A program made the translations under genes and the position numbers. Shown one piece after another: positions 28,808 to 37,208 of a DNA stretch of 64,000 nucleotides (position 1 is the first letter of the stretch; each line of letters begins with the position of its first letter). Location: positions 1,456,501 to 1,520,500 of the forward strand of contig NZ_CP016539.2 of the NCBI RefSeq assembly GCF_001687605.2. Reading direction: 5' to 3'. Source of the DNA: Planococcus plakortidis. Lineage in GTDB: Bacteria; Bacillota; Bacilli; Bacillales_A; Planococcaceae. The notes beneath the pieces were generated by a model. The model ran no database searches, was not told the origin of the DNA, and worked only from the letters and a program-made list of their open reading frames with translations.

Positions 28808-29907
28808 CAGAAATGCCATATTGCATCGGTTGCGGTGTACAGATCCAGACAGAGCGGAAAGACGATATCGGCTATGCGCCGCCGTCTTCACTCGATAAAG
28901 AGGAAATCATCTGCCAGCGCTGCTTCCGCTTGAAAAACTACAATGAATTGCAGCCGGTGTCCTTGACGGACGATGATTTCCTGCGCATTTTGAACGGCCT
29001 TGGGGAACGTAAAGGGCTGATCGTGAAAATCGTCGATATTTTCGACTTCAACGGCAGTTGGCTGCCGGGGCTGCACCGCTTTGTCGGAAACAATCAGATT
29101 TTGCTCATCGCCAATAAAGCGGATTTACTTCCGAAATCGGTCAAAGAGAAAAAATTGATCAATTGGATGAAACAGGAGTCGCGTAAATTGGGCTTGAACC
29201 CGATTGATATCCTGGCTGTCTCCGCCCATAAAGGGACGGGCGTCGCAGAAGCGATGGACGCGATCGAACAATACCGCGATGGCGGCGACGTTTACGTGGT
29301 CGGCTGTACGAATGTCGGAAAATCGACCTTCATCAACCGGGTCATCAAGCAGGCGACGGGAGAAGGCGATGTCATCACGACGTCCCATTTCCCGGGAACT
29401 ACGCTTGATATGATCGGCATCCCGCTTGACGATGAGCGTTCGTTATTCGACACCCCAGGCATCATCAACCACCATCAGTTGGCGCATCACCTGCATACTG
29501 AAGATCTCAAGGCGATCATGCCGAAAAAAGAGATCAAGCCGCGCGTGTTCCAATTGAACCCTGAACAGACTTTGTTCATCGGCGGCTTGGCGCGTTTTGA
29601 TTTCATCAGCGGAAAACGTTCATCGTTCACGGTGCATGCTGCAAATTCCTTGAATATCCACCGGACCAAACTGGAAAACGCAGATGACTTATATGAACAG
29701 CATCTGGGCGGCATGCTTGCCCCGCCATCCGCTGAATATAAGGAAGATTTCCCTGAACTGGTGCGTCATGAATTCCGCATCAAAGAAGGTAAGACGGATA
29801 TCGTCTTTTCCGGGCTCGGCTGGATTACGGTCCAGCACGATGACGTGACGGTCGCTGCCCACGCGCCAAAAGGGGTAGAAGTCATCGTCCGCCCATCGCT
29901 CATATAG
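28804..29907 (+). CDS. yqeH: Ribosome biogenesis GTPase YqeH (circularly permuted)
   Basis: A 367-residue GTPase needed for 30S subunit assembly. The N-terminal zinc finger has CIGCG and CQRC. The G motifs come in permuted order: G4 NKAD (IANKADLL) first, G5-like SAHKG, then G1 GCTNVGKST, G2, and G3 DTPG, as in YlqF/YqeH proteins. A C-terminal RNA-binding/treble-clef region follows. The TTG start at 28804 with GGGAGGAAG just upstream gives the family length; the GTG at 28789 would bury that site in the coding sequence. aroE follows 13 bases downstream. Confidence 0.94.
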   Translation: MTEMPYCIGCGVQIQTERKDDIGYAPPSSLDKEEIICQRCFRLKNYNELQPVSLTDDDFLRILNGLGERKGLIVKIVDIFDFNGSWLPGLHRFVGNNQILLIANKADLLPKSVKEKKLINWMKQESRKLGLNPIDILAVSAHKGTGVAEAMDAIEQYRDGGDVYVVGCTNVGKSTFINRVIKQATGEGDVITTSHFPGTTLDMIGIPLDDERSLFDTPGIINHHQLAHHLHTEDLKAIMPKKEIKPRVFQLNPEQTLFIGGLARFDFISGKRSSFTVHAANSLNIHRTKLENADDLYEQHLGGMLAPPSAEYKEDFPELVRHEFRIKEGKTDIVFSGLGWITVQHDDVTVAAHAPKGVEVIVRPSLI

Positions 29908-29920
29908 GAGGTTTTTCTCA

Positions 29921-30745
29921 ATGAAGAAATGGTATGCGGTCATCGGAGACCCGATCTCCCATTCACTATCGCCTTATATGCACGATCATTGGTTTGAAAA
30001 GCATGGCATCGATGCTTCCTATATTCCGGTGCACGTCGAGCCGAAACAGCTCGAACAGGCGCTTCGGTCGATGAAGTTGCTCGGGGCCAGCGGATTCAAT
30101 ATCACCTTGCCGCATAAACAGGCGGCGATCCCGCTTTTGGACGAACTGGATGAAACGGCGCGCATCATGAATGCGGTCAATACCGTCGCTTTGGAAAATG
30201 GGCGTTATAGAGGGTTCAATACAGATGGCGATGGGTTTGTCCGTTCGCTCTTAAGTTATCCCGTCGACAAAGACCGCGCGTTGCTGGTCATCGGTGCAGG
30301 AGGGGCGGCGCGGGGCATCGTTTTCGCGCTCTCGCGTGCCGGCTTTACGGACATCACCATCACCAACCGCACTTTCCGCAGGGCGCAGGAACTGGCGGAT
30401 GAAACCGGCAGCAAGGCGATCGTAATGGCCGATGCAGAGGCGCATTTAAGCGAATTCGCTACGATTGTCCAGACCACTTCGGTCGGTTTGACAGAAGAAG
30501 CCTTGCCGCTGTCCTTGACGCATCTCGGAAGCGGTTCGGTCGTGGCGGATATCATCTACAACCCGCTCGAAACACCGTTTTTGAAAGAGGCGAAAGCGAA
30601 AGGCTGCCTCGTGCTGAACGGTGTCGGCATGTTCGTCAACCAGGGCGCCATCGCGTTCGAGAAATGGACAGGCATCCGTCCGGATACAGAAGAAATGATT
30701 CAATTGATAACGGAAAAACTAGGAGGCAATTATGTTAACAGGTAA
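29921..30745 (+). CDS. aroE: Shikimate dehydrogenase (NADP+)
   Basis: AroE of 274 residues, reducing 3-dehydroshikimate to shikimate in chorismate synthesis. Seen: GDPISHSLSPYMH for shikimate binding, catalytic Lys in LPHKQAAIP, Asp in NTDGDGF, NADP-binding GAGGAARGIVFAL and the NRTFRRAQEL adenosine 2'-phosphate motif. AGGAGG (29907-29913) before the ATG. It overlaps yhbY by 14 bases. A metabolic gene within a ribosome/tRNA operon, the same as in B. subtilis. Confidence 0.96.
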   Translation: MKKWYAVIGDPISHSLSPYMHDHWFEKHGIDASYIPVHVEPKQLEQALRSMKLLGASGFNITLPHKQAAIPLLDELDETARIMNAVNTVALENGRYRGFNTDGDGFVRSLLSYPVDKDRALLVIGAGGAARGIVFALSRAGFTDITITNRTFRRAQELADETGSKAIVMADAEAHLSEFATIVQTTSVGLTEEALPLSLTHLGSGSVVADIIYNPLETPFLKEAKAKGCLVLNGVGMFVNQGAIAFEKWTGIRPDTEEMIQLITEKLGGNYVNR

Positions 30746-31022
30746 ACAGAAACGTTTTTTAAGAAGTGAAGCGCATCATTTGGACCCGATTTTCCAGGTC
30801 GGAAAAGGTGGCGTCAATGAAGCGATGCTCGTGCAAATCGGGGAAGCCCTTGAAAAGCGTGAACTCGTAAAAGTCAGCATCCTGCAGAACAACGAAGATG
30901 GCAAGCACGAAGTGGCGCAACATTTGGCGGAGGGAACGAAATCGGAATTGGTGCAGTTGATCGGCCATACCGTCGTATTGTATAAAGCGTCCGTCAACAA
31001 TAAACGGATTGAGCTTCCGTGA
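30732..31022 (+). CDS. yhbY: CRM-domain RNA-binding protein YhbY (YqeI), ribosome assembly
   Basis: A 96-residue single CRM domain protein linked to pre-50S particles in other bacteria. The start MLTGKQKRFLRSEAHHLDP, the GxxG-type loop VGKGGVNEAM and the ELVKVSILQN strand are all typical. The ATG lies inside the end of aroE with AGGAGG (30721-30726) 5 bases upstream, implying translational coupling. Its TGA overlaps the GTG start of nadD by 4 bases. Confidence 0.92.
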   Translation: MLTGKQKRFLRSEAHHLDPIFQVGKGGVNEAMLVQIGEALEKRELVKVSILQNNEDGKHEVAQHLAEGTKSELVQLIGHTVVLYKASVNNKRIELP

Positions 31023-31627
31023 AAAAACGCAAGATCGGTATTCTCGGCGGCACGTTCAACCCGCCGCATTTCGGCCATTTGATCATGGCGAATGAAGCCT
31101 ATTACGCATTGGGCCTGGATGAAGTGCGTTTCATGCCGAACGCGATCGCCCCCCATAAGGAATCGAGCGGCATCGATACAAAAACGCGTGTCATGATGAC
31201 GCACCTTGCCATAGACGGGCATGACCATTTCCGCCTGGAAGACATTGAAGTGTCGAACGGCGGTGTCTCGTATACATTTGAGACGATGGCCAAATTGACC
31301 GACCGCGAACCGGGATGCGAATTTTATTTCATCATCGGCGGGGACATGGTCGAAAGTTTGCATACATGGCATCGCATCGGCGAGCTGGCCGAATTGGTCC
31401 AGTTTGTCGGCATCGGCCGGCCGGGCTATAAAGCTGAAACGGATTACCCTGTCTTGATGATCGATTCCCCAGAAATGCATCTGTCGTCGACGATGCTGCG
31501 GGAGCGCGTATTGGCGGGCCGGCCATTGACTTTCTTCGTACCTGAACAAGTGGAAACTTTCATCCGGAAGGAGCGATTATATGGACCCGAGCCTGATGCT
31601 CCAAAAAGTGAAGGAACGCCTTCCTGA
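31019..31627 (+). CDS. nadD: Nicotinate-nucleotide adenylyltransferase
   Basis: Nucleotidyltransferase of 202 residues making NaAD from NaMN and ATP in NAD synthesis. HxGH-type motif GGTFNPPHFGHL (about 9-20) and the C-terminal SSTMLRERV (the ISSTxIR motif) are intact. GTG start in the sequence GTGA shared with the yhbY stop. It overlaps yqeK by 47 bases, a rather long overlap that may couple the two. Confidence 0.95.
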   Translation: MKKRKIGILGGTFNPPHFGHLIMANEAYYALGLDEVRFMPNAIAPHKESSGIDTKTRVMMTHLAIDGHDHFRLEDIEVSNGGVSYTFETMAKLTDREPGCEFYFIIGGDMVESLHTWHRIGELAELVQFVGIGRPGYKAETDYPVLMIDSPEMHLSSTMLRERVLAGRPLTFFVPEQVETFIRKERLYGPEPDAPKSEGTPS

Positions 31628-32159
31628 AAAGCGTTTTAAGCATGTACTGGGCGTGATGAATACGGCGGTGGCATTGGCCAAGCAATATGGGGTGCCGGAA
31701 GATCAAGCGCGTATTGCGGCGATTCTGCATGACGTGGCGAAATTCGCGGACCGTGAATGGATGCGCGGCATCATCGAAAAGCAAAAGATGGACCCTTTAC
31801 TGCTCGACTATCATCATGAGTTATGGCATGCCCCGGTCGGTGCTTACCTGGCTTCCTACGAATTCGGTGTCGAAGATGCAGGCATCCTCGACGCGATCCG
31901 TTACCATACGACAGGGCGCGCCGGCATGTCCGATCTCGAGAAAATCATCTATACTGCAGATATGATCGAACCGAGCCGCCAGTTCCCGGGAGTCGACCGG
32001 TTGAGAGCCATGAAAAATGACGGCCTCGACCGCTTGATGGAAGCATCGATCCGGCAATCGATCGAATTTCTCGCATCAAAAAATCAGCCGGTTTATCCGG
32101 ATTCCTTGAAATGCCTGGAGCATTTCGAGCAACAGAAAGGGAACGTGAAGAATGACTAA
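31581..32159 (+). CDS. yqeK: HD-domain Ap4A hydrolase (symmetrical), YqeK
   Basis: HD-superfamily phosphohydrolase of 192 residues; YqeK proteins split diadenosine tetraphosphate symmetrically into two ADP. Metal ligands: the first His in FKHVLGVMNTA, the HD pair in AILHDVAKF, later His in YHHELWHAP and Asp in YTADMIEPSR. ATG at 31581 with GGAAGGAG at 31566-31573. It overlaps nadD upstream and rsfS by 8 bases downstream. Confidence 0.92.
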   Translation: MDPSLMLQKVKERLPEKRFKHVLGVMNTAVALAKQYGVPEDQARIAAILHDVAKFADREWMRGIIEKQKMDPLLLDYHHELWHAPVGAYLASYEFGVEDAGILDAIRYHTTGRAGMSDLEKIIYTADMIEPSRQFPGVDRLRAMKNDGLDRLMEASIRQSIEFLASKNQPVYPDSLKCLEHFEQQKGNVKND

Positions 32160-32490
32160 AGATACATTATTGCAAGTGGCGTACAAAGCCGCAGAGGATA
32201 AAAAAGCAGAAGACATCGTTGTATTGAACATGGAAGGGATTTCGCTGTTGGCGGATTACTTCCTCATCTGCAGCGCGAACTCGGACCGTCAAGTCCAGTC
32301 GATCGCCCGTGAATTGATGGATAAGGCTGGAGAAGCCGGCTATGAAGTGAAAAGTGTCGAAGGCTTTGACGCCGCGCGCTGGGTCCTGGTCGACCTTGGC
32401 GATGTCGTGGCGCATATCTTCCATCGCGATGAGCGCTCGTATTACAACCTAGAGCGTCTATGGCGCGACGCTCCGCAGCTCGAAGTATGA
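32152..32490 (+). CDS. rsfS: Ribosome silencing factor RsfS
   Basis: DUF143/RsfS protein of 112 residues that binds ribosomal protein uL14 and blocks subunit joining during starvation. Seen: VLNMEGISLLADYFLICSANSDRQVQSIA and the VDLGDVVAHIFHRDERSYYNLERLW signature. The ATG overlaps yqeK by 8 bases with GAACGTGAAG-type upstream sequence, so translation is coupled. It shares ATGA with yqeM. Confidence 0.94.
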   Translation: MTKDTLLQVAYKAAEDKKAEDIVVLNMEGISLLADYFLICSANSDRQVQSIARELMDKAGEAGYEVKSVEGFDAARWVLVDLGDVVAHIFHRDERSYYNLERLWRDAPQLEV

Positions 32491-33209
32491 ACTACGGGCG
32501 GTTTGCAGCGGTTTATGACGATTTGATGGAAGATATTCCATACGAACAATACGTGGAATGGATTGCTGAAACGATGCGCTCCGGGTCTGTACTCGATCTT
32601 GCGTGCGGAACCGGCGTGCTGTCTGAATTGATGGCTGAACTCGGCTATGATGTGACGGCAAGTGATTTATCCGCTGATATGCTCACAGTTGCGCAGAATC
32701 GCTTTAAAGAATCAGGGCTGGAGATTCCGGTGCTTCAATTGTCCATGGACAACCTCGAAGGATTAGAAGGCTTCGATGCTGTGACGATCGCGATTGATTC
32801 GTTGAATTACTTAGCGAAAGAAGAGCAGGTCAAGGACACCTTCGGACAAGTTTATGCGGCATTGAAGCCTGGCGGGTATTTTTTCTTCGATGTCCATTCA
32901 GTGTTTAAAGTCGATGAGATCTTTATGCACAGCCCGTTCGTTTATGACGGAGAAGATCTTGCTTATATGTGGCACACGGAAAAAGGATCGGCGCCTCACA
33001 GCGTCATCCACGATTTGACTTTTTTCGTGCGTGAGGGCTGGATGTTCGAGCGTTTTGAAGAAACGCATGAACAACGGACTTACCCGATTGAGGTTTATAA
33101 GGAATGGCTTACGGAAGCCGGATTCACGGTGGAATCAGTAACTGCTGATTTTACAGCCGATGCACCAAACGACGAAAGCGAACGGATCTTTTTCCGTGCG
33201 AAAAAATAA
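32487..33209 (+). CDS. yqeM: Class I SAM-dependent methyltransferase (YqeM)
   Basis: A 240-residue methyltransferase of unknown substrate; the last gene of the yqeG operon. SAM motif I is VLDLACGTGVLSELMAELG (about 36-54), with acidic ASDLSADML next, and LSMDNLEGLEGFDAV/TIAIDSLNYL for motifs II/III. The start at 32487 uses the ATGA overlap with rsfS; an upstream in-frame ATG at 32460 lies deep in rsfS and has no site. By context a ribosome or tRNA substrate is possible, but nothing in the sequence proves it. Confidence 0.88.
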   Translation: MNYGRFAAVYDDLMEDIPYEQYVEWIAETMRSGSVLDLACGTGVLSELMAELGYDVTASDLSADMLTVAQNRFKESGLEIPVLQLSMDNLEGLEGFDAVTIAIDSLNYLAKEEQVKDTFGQVYAALKPGGYFFFDVHSVFKVDEIFMHSPFVYDGEDLAYMWHTEKGSAPHSVIHDLTFFVREGWMFERFEETHEQRTYPIEVYKEWLTEAGFTVESVTADFTADAPNDESERIFFRAKK

Positions 33210-33223
33210 TCAATAACACCACC

Positions 33224-33251
33224 CCCGCATATTTCGATATGCGGGTTTTTT
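33224..33251 (+). terminator. Intrinsic terminator of the yqeG-yqeM operon
   Basis: CCCGCATAT (33224-33232), TTCG loop, ATATGCGGG (33237-33245), then six T. 14 bases after the yqeM stop. Confidence 0.92.
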
Positions 33252-33261
33252 CATGGAAAGA

Positions 33262-33291
33262 TGGACTTCTGCCCGTCCGTTATTATATAAT
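33262..33291 (+). promoter_or_regulatory. Probable promoter of comEA
   Basis: TGGACT (33262-33267), 18-base spacer, perfect TATAAT (33286-33291). No clear ComK-box pair (AAAA-N5-TTTT) was found by eye in the region. Confidence 0.5.
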
Positions 33292-33344
33292 TCAGACAGC
33301 TTCAGCTGTTTGCTTCCTGCGGAAACGGGGGATGCCCACTGAAT

Positions 33345-33947
33345 ATGTCTCCGCAACTTGCCAAATACGCCCGCATCGTCGTGCCGATCGCCGCGGTTTT
33401 GGCACTTCTCTATTTCTTTCTCCTGCGCGACCCTCCTGAGGCTACACGCCTCGGCGAACTCACTCCCGAACCCACCGAACAAATTCCGCCACCGGAAACC
33501 GATACAGCGATACCGGAAAACGTCATGATCGATGTGAAAGGGGCTGTCAAAAATGCCGGCCTTTATGAATTGCCTGCCGGTTCACGTATCAACGATGCTA
33601 TCGAAGCTGCCGGCGGCTTGTTGCCGGAAGCGGACAGCCGCTCGATTAACTTGGCTGTCATCGTGCTGGACGAATCATCGGTTTATGTGCCAACACTAGG
33701 CGAGGAAAGCGTGGCACAGGCAGCATTAATGCTAGGCGGCAGTGCTGCGCCCGGGCTCATCAACTTGAATTCGGCAACCGAAGAGGAGCTGACCGAACTT
33801 CCTGGAATCGGGCCGGCCAAAGCGGCAGCCATCGTGGCGCACCGGACTGAGAACGGCCCTTTCAAAAACATCGAGCAATTGATGGATGTAACAGGGATCG
33901 GTGAAAAGAGTTTTGAACAATTGCAAGAGCTGATCCGGGTTAGATGA
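33345..33947 (+). CDS. comEA: Competence DNA receptor ComEA
   Basis: A 200-residue membrane-anchored DNA-binding protein that captures DNA for uptake. One N-terminal TM helix (about 9-26), a Pro/Glu-rich spacer, a SLBB domain (about 60-120, VDVKGAVKNAGLYELPAGSR-like; here IDVKGAVKNAG) and a C-terminal helix-hairpin-helix pair (INLNSATEEELTELPGIGPAKA and DVTGIGEKS). Start ATG 33345; the site (CGGGGGA at about 33326-33332) is somewhat far, so translation may be weak. comER, which is divergent here in B. subtilis, is absent. Confidence 0.95.
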   Translation: MSPQLAKYARIVVPIAAVLALLYFFLLRDPPEATRLGELTPEPTEQIPPPETDTAIPENVMIDVKGAVKNAGLYELPAGSRINDAIEAAGGLLPEADSRSINLAVIVLDESSVYVPTLGEESVAQAALMLGGSAAPGLINLNSATEEELTELPGIGPAKAAAIVAHRTENGPFKNIEQLMDVTGIGEKSFEQLQELIRVR

Positions 33948-33960
33948 GGACGGACGGCCC

Positions 33961-33988
33961 TTGACGAAACAACTGCCTCTGCTACACT
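33961..33988 (+). promoter_or_regulatory. Probable separate promoter of comEB-comEC
   Basis: TTGACG (33961-33966), 16-base spacer, TACACT (33983-33988), about 30 bases before the comEB ATG. It would let dCMP deaminase be made without comEA expression. Confidence 0.5.
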
Positions 33989-34018
33989 TGATTTAACGAA
34001 ACAGCAGGAGGCAATCAG

Positions 34019-34591
34019 ATGAAGCGAATAACGTGGGATCAATTTTTTATGGCTCAAAGCCATCTTTTAGCGCTAAGAAGCACTTGCACGCGGCTGGCCG
34101 TCGGGGCGACGATCGTACGCGACCGGCGCATCATGGCCGGGGGGTATAACGGCTCGATTTCCGGTGGGGACCATTGCATCGATAAAGGCTGCTATGTTGT
34201 CGATAACCATTGTGTACGGACCATCCATGCGGAAATGAATGCGCTGTTGCAATGCGCGAAGTATGGGGTCAGCGTCAGCGGCGCCGATATGTATGTCAGC
34301 CATTTCCCTTGCCTCCAATGCACGAAATCCATTATCCAGGCCGGCATTTCACGCCTTTACTACGCAGCGGATTATAAAAATCACGAATACGCGATCGAAC
34401 TGCTGGAACAGGCAAATGTTGAAGTGATCCAAGTGATGTTCGATGAACGCACCATCGATTTCCTCAGCGTCGAGAAAACGGCACTTTATATGGAATTGAT
34501 TGAAAAGCTTGGCGCAAAAGGGGCGAGCGAAGAAGAATTGTCCCATTATAAAGAACGGGTGAAGGAATTATTCGGAGAACTTCTCGTTTAA
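34019..34591 (+). CDS. comEB: dCMP deaminase (ComEB)
   Basis: Zinc-dependent deaminase of 190 residues converting dCMP to dUMP for thymidylate synthesis; it is in the comE locus but is not needed for transformation in B. subtilis. Zinc site: HAEMNALLQ (His and catalytic Glu) and PCLQCTKS (two Cys), about residues 71 and 97-103. GCAGGAGG upstream of the ATG at 34005-34012. The comEC frame begins inside its last codons. Confidence 0.94.
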   Translation: MKRITWDQFFMAQSHLLALRSTCTRLAVGATIVRDRRIMAGGYNGSISGGDHCIDKGCYVVDNHCVRTIHAEMNALLQCAKYGVSVSGADMYVSHFPCLQCTKSIIQAGISRLYYAADYKNHEYAIELLEQANVEVIQVMFDERTIDFLSVEKTALYMELIEKLGAKGASEEELSHYKERVKELFGELLV

Positions 34592-34668
34592 CCGAAGCGT
34601 TATTTCTCTATGCAGCAATTGCGACGGCAATTGCCGCACAAGCAGCACATGGCTCAGCTGATAAGCTT

Positions 34669-36861
34669 TTGCTCATGGTGCTGCTTTTTTGTTGGATGAT
34701 CTACCGGAAAGAATCCGGTATTTGGCTGCTGATTGTTTTCGCGGTGTCATTGGTTTCTTTCATTAATATGGATGCCCGTCTGGTGGAAGGGCCAGTGCTA
34801 ACTGGAAGTTTTCAAGGAGAACTTGTTTTCGGTGAAAGGACAATCGACGGCGACCGCTTGTCAGGATTTGCGACTGACCGTTTTGGCCAAGTCATTTATG
34901 CGAGCTATCGAATCCGTTCGATTGAAGAACAGCGGCGATTGCTGCAATTGGGCCCTGCTATGACGCTTCAGGTAGAAGGTGAATATGCAGAACCGAAACA
35001 GCCTGCCCATCCATATGCGTTTGATATGGCGGGCTACCTGAAGCGACACAACGCTTCAGGCATGCTTGAGATCAAGACGCTCGAGGCGGCAGTCTCTGGA
35101 ACGGGGCTTCGTGCCCGTTTGGCTCGGCAGCGCAGTGACTTGATCGAACATATCGAATCGTCTTTCCCGGAATCTTTGGCAGCAGAAGCCCAGGCGCTTT
35201 TGCTCGGTGACCGCAGTGGCATGGATACGGAGCAGGCGAGGATCCAGCGGACGCTCGGCATCACCCATCTTTTTGCCATATCGGGGCTCCATGTCGGCAT
35301 CGTTACGGGCATAGTCTATTTTGTGTTGCTGCGCTTGCGTGTCCGGAAAGGAACGGCGACAGTGCTATTGCTCATGTTACTGCCATTATATTCCGTATTG
35401 GCAGGGGCCGCCCCGTCGGTCATGCGGGCATGTGCCATGGTAGCTTTCGTGCTGGCGGCAAAGCTGTTCGGTCTCCACGTATCCGCACTTCAGGCATTGT
35501 CAGTGAGTTTCATCCTGTTCTTATGGGTGGATCCTGGCCTCTTACAAGATATCGGCTTTCAATTATCGTACGGGGCGAGTTTCGCGATTATCGCGTCACT
35601 GAAATTGATGGAAGGGGCTTCTTTTCTGAAAAGCGGCTTGATTGTCACCGCAGTTTCCCAGCTCTGCCTATATCCTCTCTTGCTGTTCCATTTTTATGAA
35701 ATTTCCTTATCTGCCTTTTTGGTGAATGCCGTCTATGTGCCTATGTTTACGCTGGTGATTCTGCCTGCGAATTTCATCCTTTTGGCTGCGACCTTCTTGC
35801 CGCTGGGCATCGATGCCCTCCTTTTTATGATTTATGAACCGTTTCGCAGCTGGATTGGCGGTGTGACTATGTCTTTGGCGGGTTTGCCGCATCAAGTTTG
35901 GACGCCGGGCAGGCCGACTGCCGCTTGGATAGTGTTCATGGCTGCCAGCGTGCTGCTATTCTTTGTCCAGGCCGAAAAGCGCTTCCGTTTCCGTTTATTG
36001 TTTATCCTGTTGGTTCCGGCATTATTGTTGACGGCAAAGTCATATTTGGACCCTGGGCTGCATGTCAGTTTTATCGATGTGGGACAGGGCGACAGCACGC
36101 TGATCGAACTTCCTTACCGTCAGGCGGTCTATTTGATCGATACCGGGGGAGTGTTGCGTTTTGAAGGGGAGGCATTTCAGGAAAGCGGCAGGCCGTTTGA
36201 AGTGGGGCGGCAAACGGTGGTGCCGTATTTGAAAGGGCGCGGCATTTCCGATGTGGATCTTTTGATTTTGAGCCACCCGGATTCGGACCATGCAGAAGGG
36301 GCGGATGAAGTGTTTGAGGAATTGGATGTCGAGCACTTGCATATTACGCCTGGATCTGAAACGGCTGCTTTGATGGCAGAACTTTCAGCGTCTGCGAAAG
36401 AAGTGGGAGTGGAGACGCCGAAGAGCGGTGCGCGCTGGCTTGCCGGCAATACGCGTTTCCACTATTTATCCCCTGAGGATGAAGTGTATGAAGGCAATGA
36501 TGATTCATTGGTGTTGCTGATGGACCATCAAGGCCAGCGATTCCTCTTTACAGGAGATCTGGAAAATGAAGGCGAGTCCGGGGTGATCGAGCGGTACGGT
36601 CAACAACTAGCCGGCATAACGGTGCTGAAAGTTGGGCACCATGGCAGCAAGACGTCGAGTTCGCAATTTTTCCTGGAAGCGCTGCGGCCGGAAATGTCCA
36701 TTGTTTCGGCCGGGGCCGATAACCGCTATGGGCATCCGAGCCCTGAAGTGACCGAGCGTTTTCGCGCATTGGGCTTGCCATTGCTGTCGACAGCAGAAAA
36801 AGGAACCATCCGCATGACTGTTGAAAGCGGAAAGGTTTACGTCGAATCCAGCCGAAAATAA
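34669..36861 (+). CDS. comEC: DNA internalisation channel ComEC/Rec2
   Basis: Polytopic membrane protein that passes single-stranded DNA across the membrane. Domains: N-terminal soluble DUF4131/OB-like region (about 30-160), competence domain with about 8-10 TM helices (about 170-450), and a C-terminal metallo-beta-lactamase-like domain (from about 455, with DVGQGDSTLIELP, SHPDSDHAEGADE and KVGHHGSKTSSS). 34669 is the first conventional start (TTG) but has no ribosome binding site. The same frame is open back to 34552 and encodes a plausible first TM helix (LFLYAAIATAIAAQAA) between 34600 and 34647, so the true start is probably upstream at a non-standard codon; ATT at 34570 is a candidate. 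See finding. Confidence 0.9.
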   Translation: MLMVLLFCWMIYRKESGIWLLIVFAVSLVSFINMDARLVEGPVLTGSFQGELVFGERTIDGDRLSGFATDRFGQVIYASYRIRSIEEQRRLLQLGPAMTLQVEGEYAEPKQPAHPYAFDMAGYLKRHNASGMLEIKTLEAAVSGTGLRARLARQRSDLIEHIESSFPESLAAEAQALLLGDRSGMDTEQARIQRTLGITHLFAISGLHVGIVTGIVYFVLLRLRVRKGTATVLLLMLLPLYSVLAGAAPSVMRACAMVAFVLAAKLFGLHVSALQALSVSFILFLWVDPGLLQDIGFQLSYGASFAIIASLKLMEGASFLKSGLIVTAVSQLCLYPLLLFHFYEISLSAFLVNAVYVPMFTLVILPANFILLAATFLPLGIDALLFMIYEPFRSWIGGVTMSLAGLPHQVWTPGRPTAAWIVFMAASVLLFFVQAEKRFRFRLLFILLVPALLLTAKSYLDPGLHVSFIDVGQGDSTLIELPYRQAVYLIDTGGVLRFEGEAFQESGRPFEVGRQTVVPYLKGRGISDVDLLILSHPDSDHAEGADEVFEELDVEHLHITPGSETAALMAELSASAKEVGVETPKSGARWLAGNTRFHYLSPEDEVYEGNDDSLVLLMDHQGQRFLFTGDLENEGESGVIERYGQQLAGITVLKVGHHGSKTSSSQFFLEALRPEMSIVSAGADNRYGHPSPEVTERFRALGLPLLSTAEKGTIRMTVESGKVYVESSRK

Positions 36862-36890
36862 AAAAGCCCTGGCATCGGCCAGGGCTTTTT
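36861..36890 (+). terminator. Intrinsic terminator of comEB-comEC (overlaps stop codon)
   Basis: AAAAAGCCCTGG (36861-36872) pairs with CCAGGGCTTTTT (36879-36890). The symmetrical A/T flanks mean it can also stop minus-strand transcription of yqzM, whose stop is 6 bases away. Confidence 0.9.
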
Positions 36891-36895
36891 GGGTA

Positions 36896-37030
36896 TCAGC
36901 GGGCTGCGAATTGCACAACGCCAGCGATGATGAAAATTAGTGCAAAGAAACCAAAGGAAACGACGAAGCCCATCCCTGCATCGATGGCATCGTTGCGTTT
37001 GGACTGAACGTTCTGTTCAAATTCATTCAT
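36896..37030 (-). CDS. yqzM: YqzM family small membrane protein
   Basis: A 44-residue protein on the minus strand, starting MNEFEQNVQSKRNDAID, followed by a single hydrophobic helix (about 19-40, GFVVSFGFFALIFIIAGVV). B. subtilis YqzM has the same length, a near-identical start and the same place between comEC and holA. A consensus AGGAGGG site (37044-37038) precedes the ATG by 8 bases. Function unknown; probably an integral membrane peptide. It is convergent with comEC and shares its terminator. Confidence 0.9.
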   Translation of the reverse strand: MNEFEQNVQSKRNDAIDAGMGFVVSFGFFALIFIIAGVVQFAAR

Positions 37031-37208
37031 TGAAAATCCCTCCTAGTTGATTTTATTATAAGGGAACGATAATGAAAAATCCATATCGAACTCAACAATG
37101 TCAGCCGATTTTGGCCGACGTCACATAACTGTCAAAAGCGGACTTGCACCATGAGGCAGACCGGGCAGCTAAAATCCGGTATAGTAAAAGGCAGAGGGAG
37201 TGAAACGA

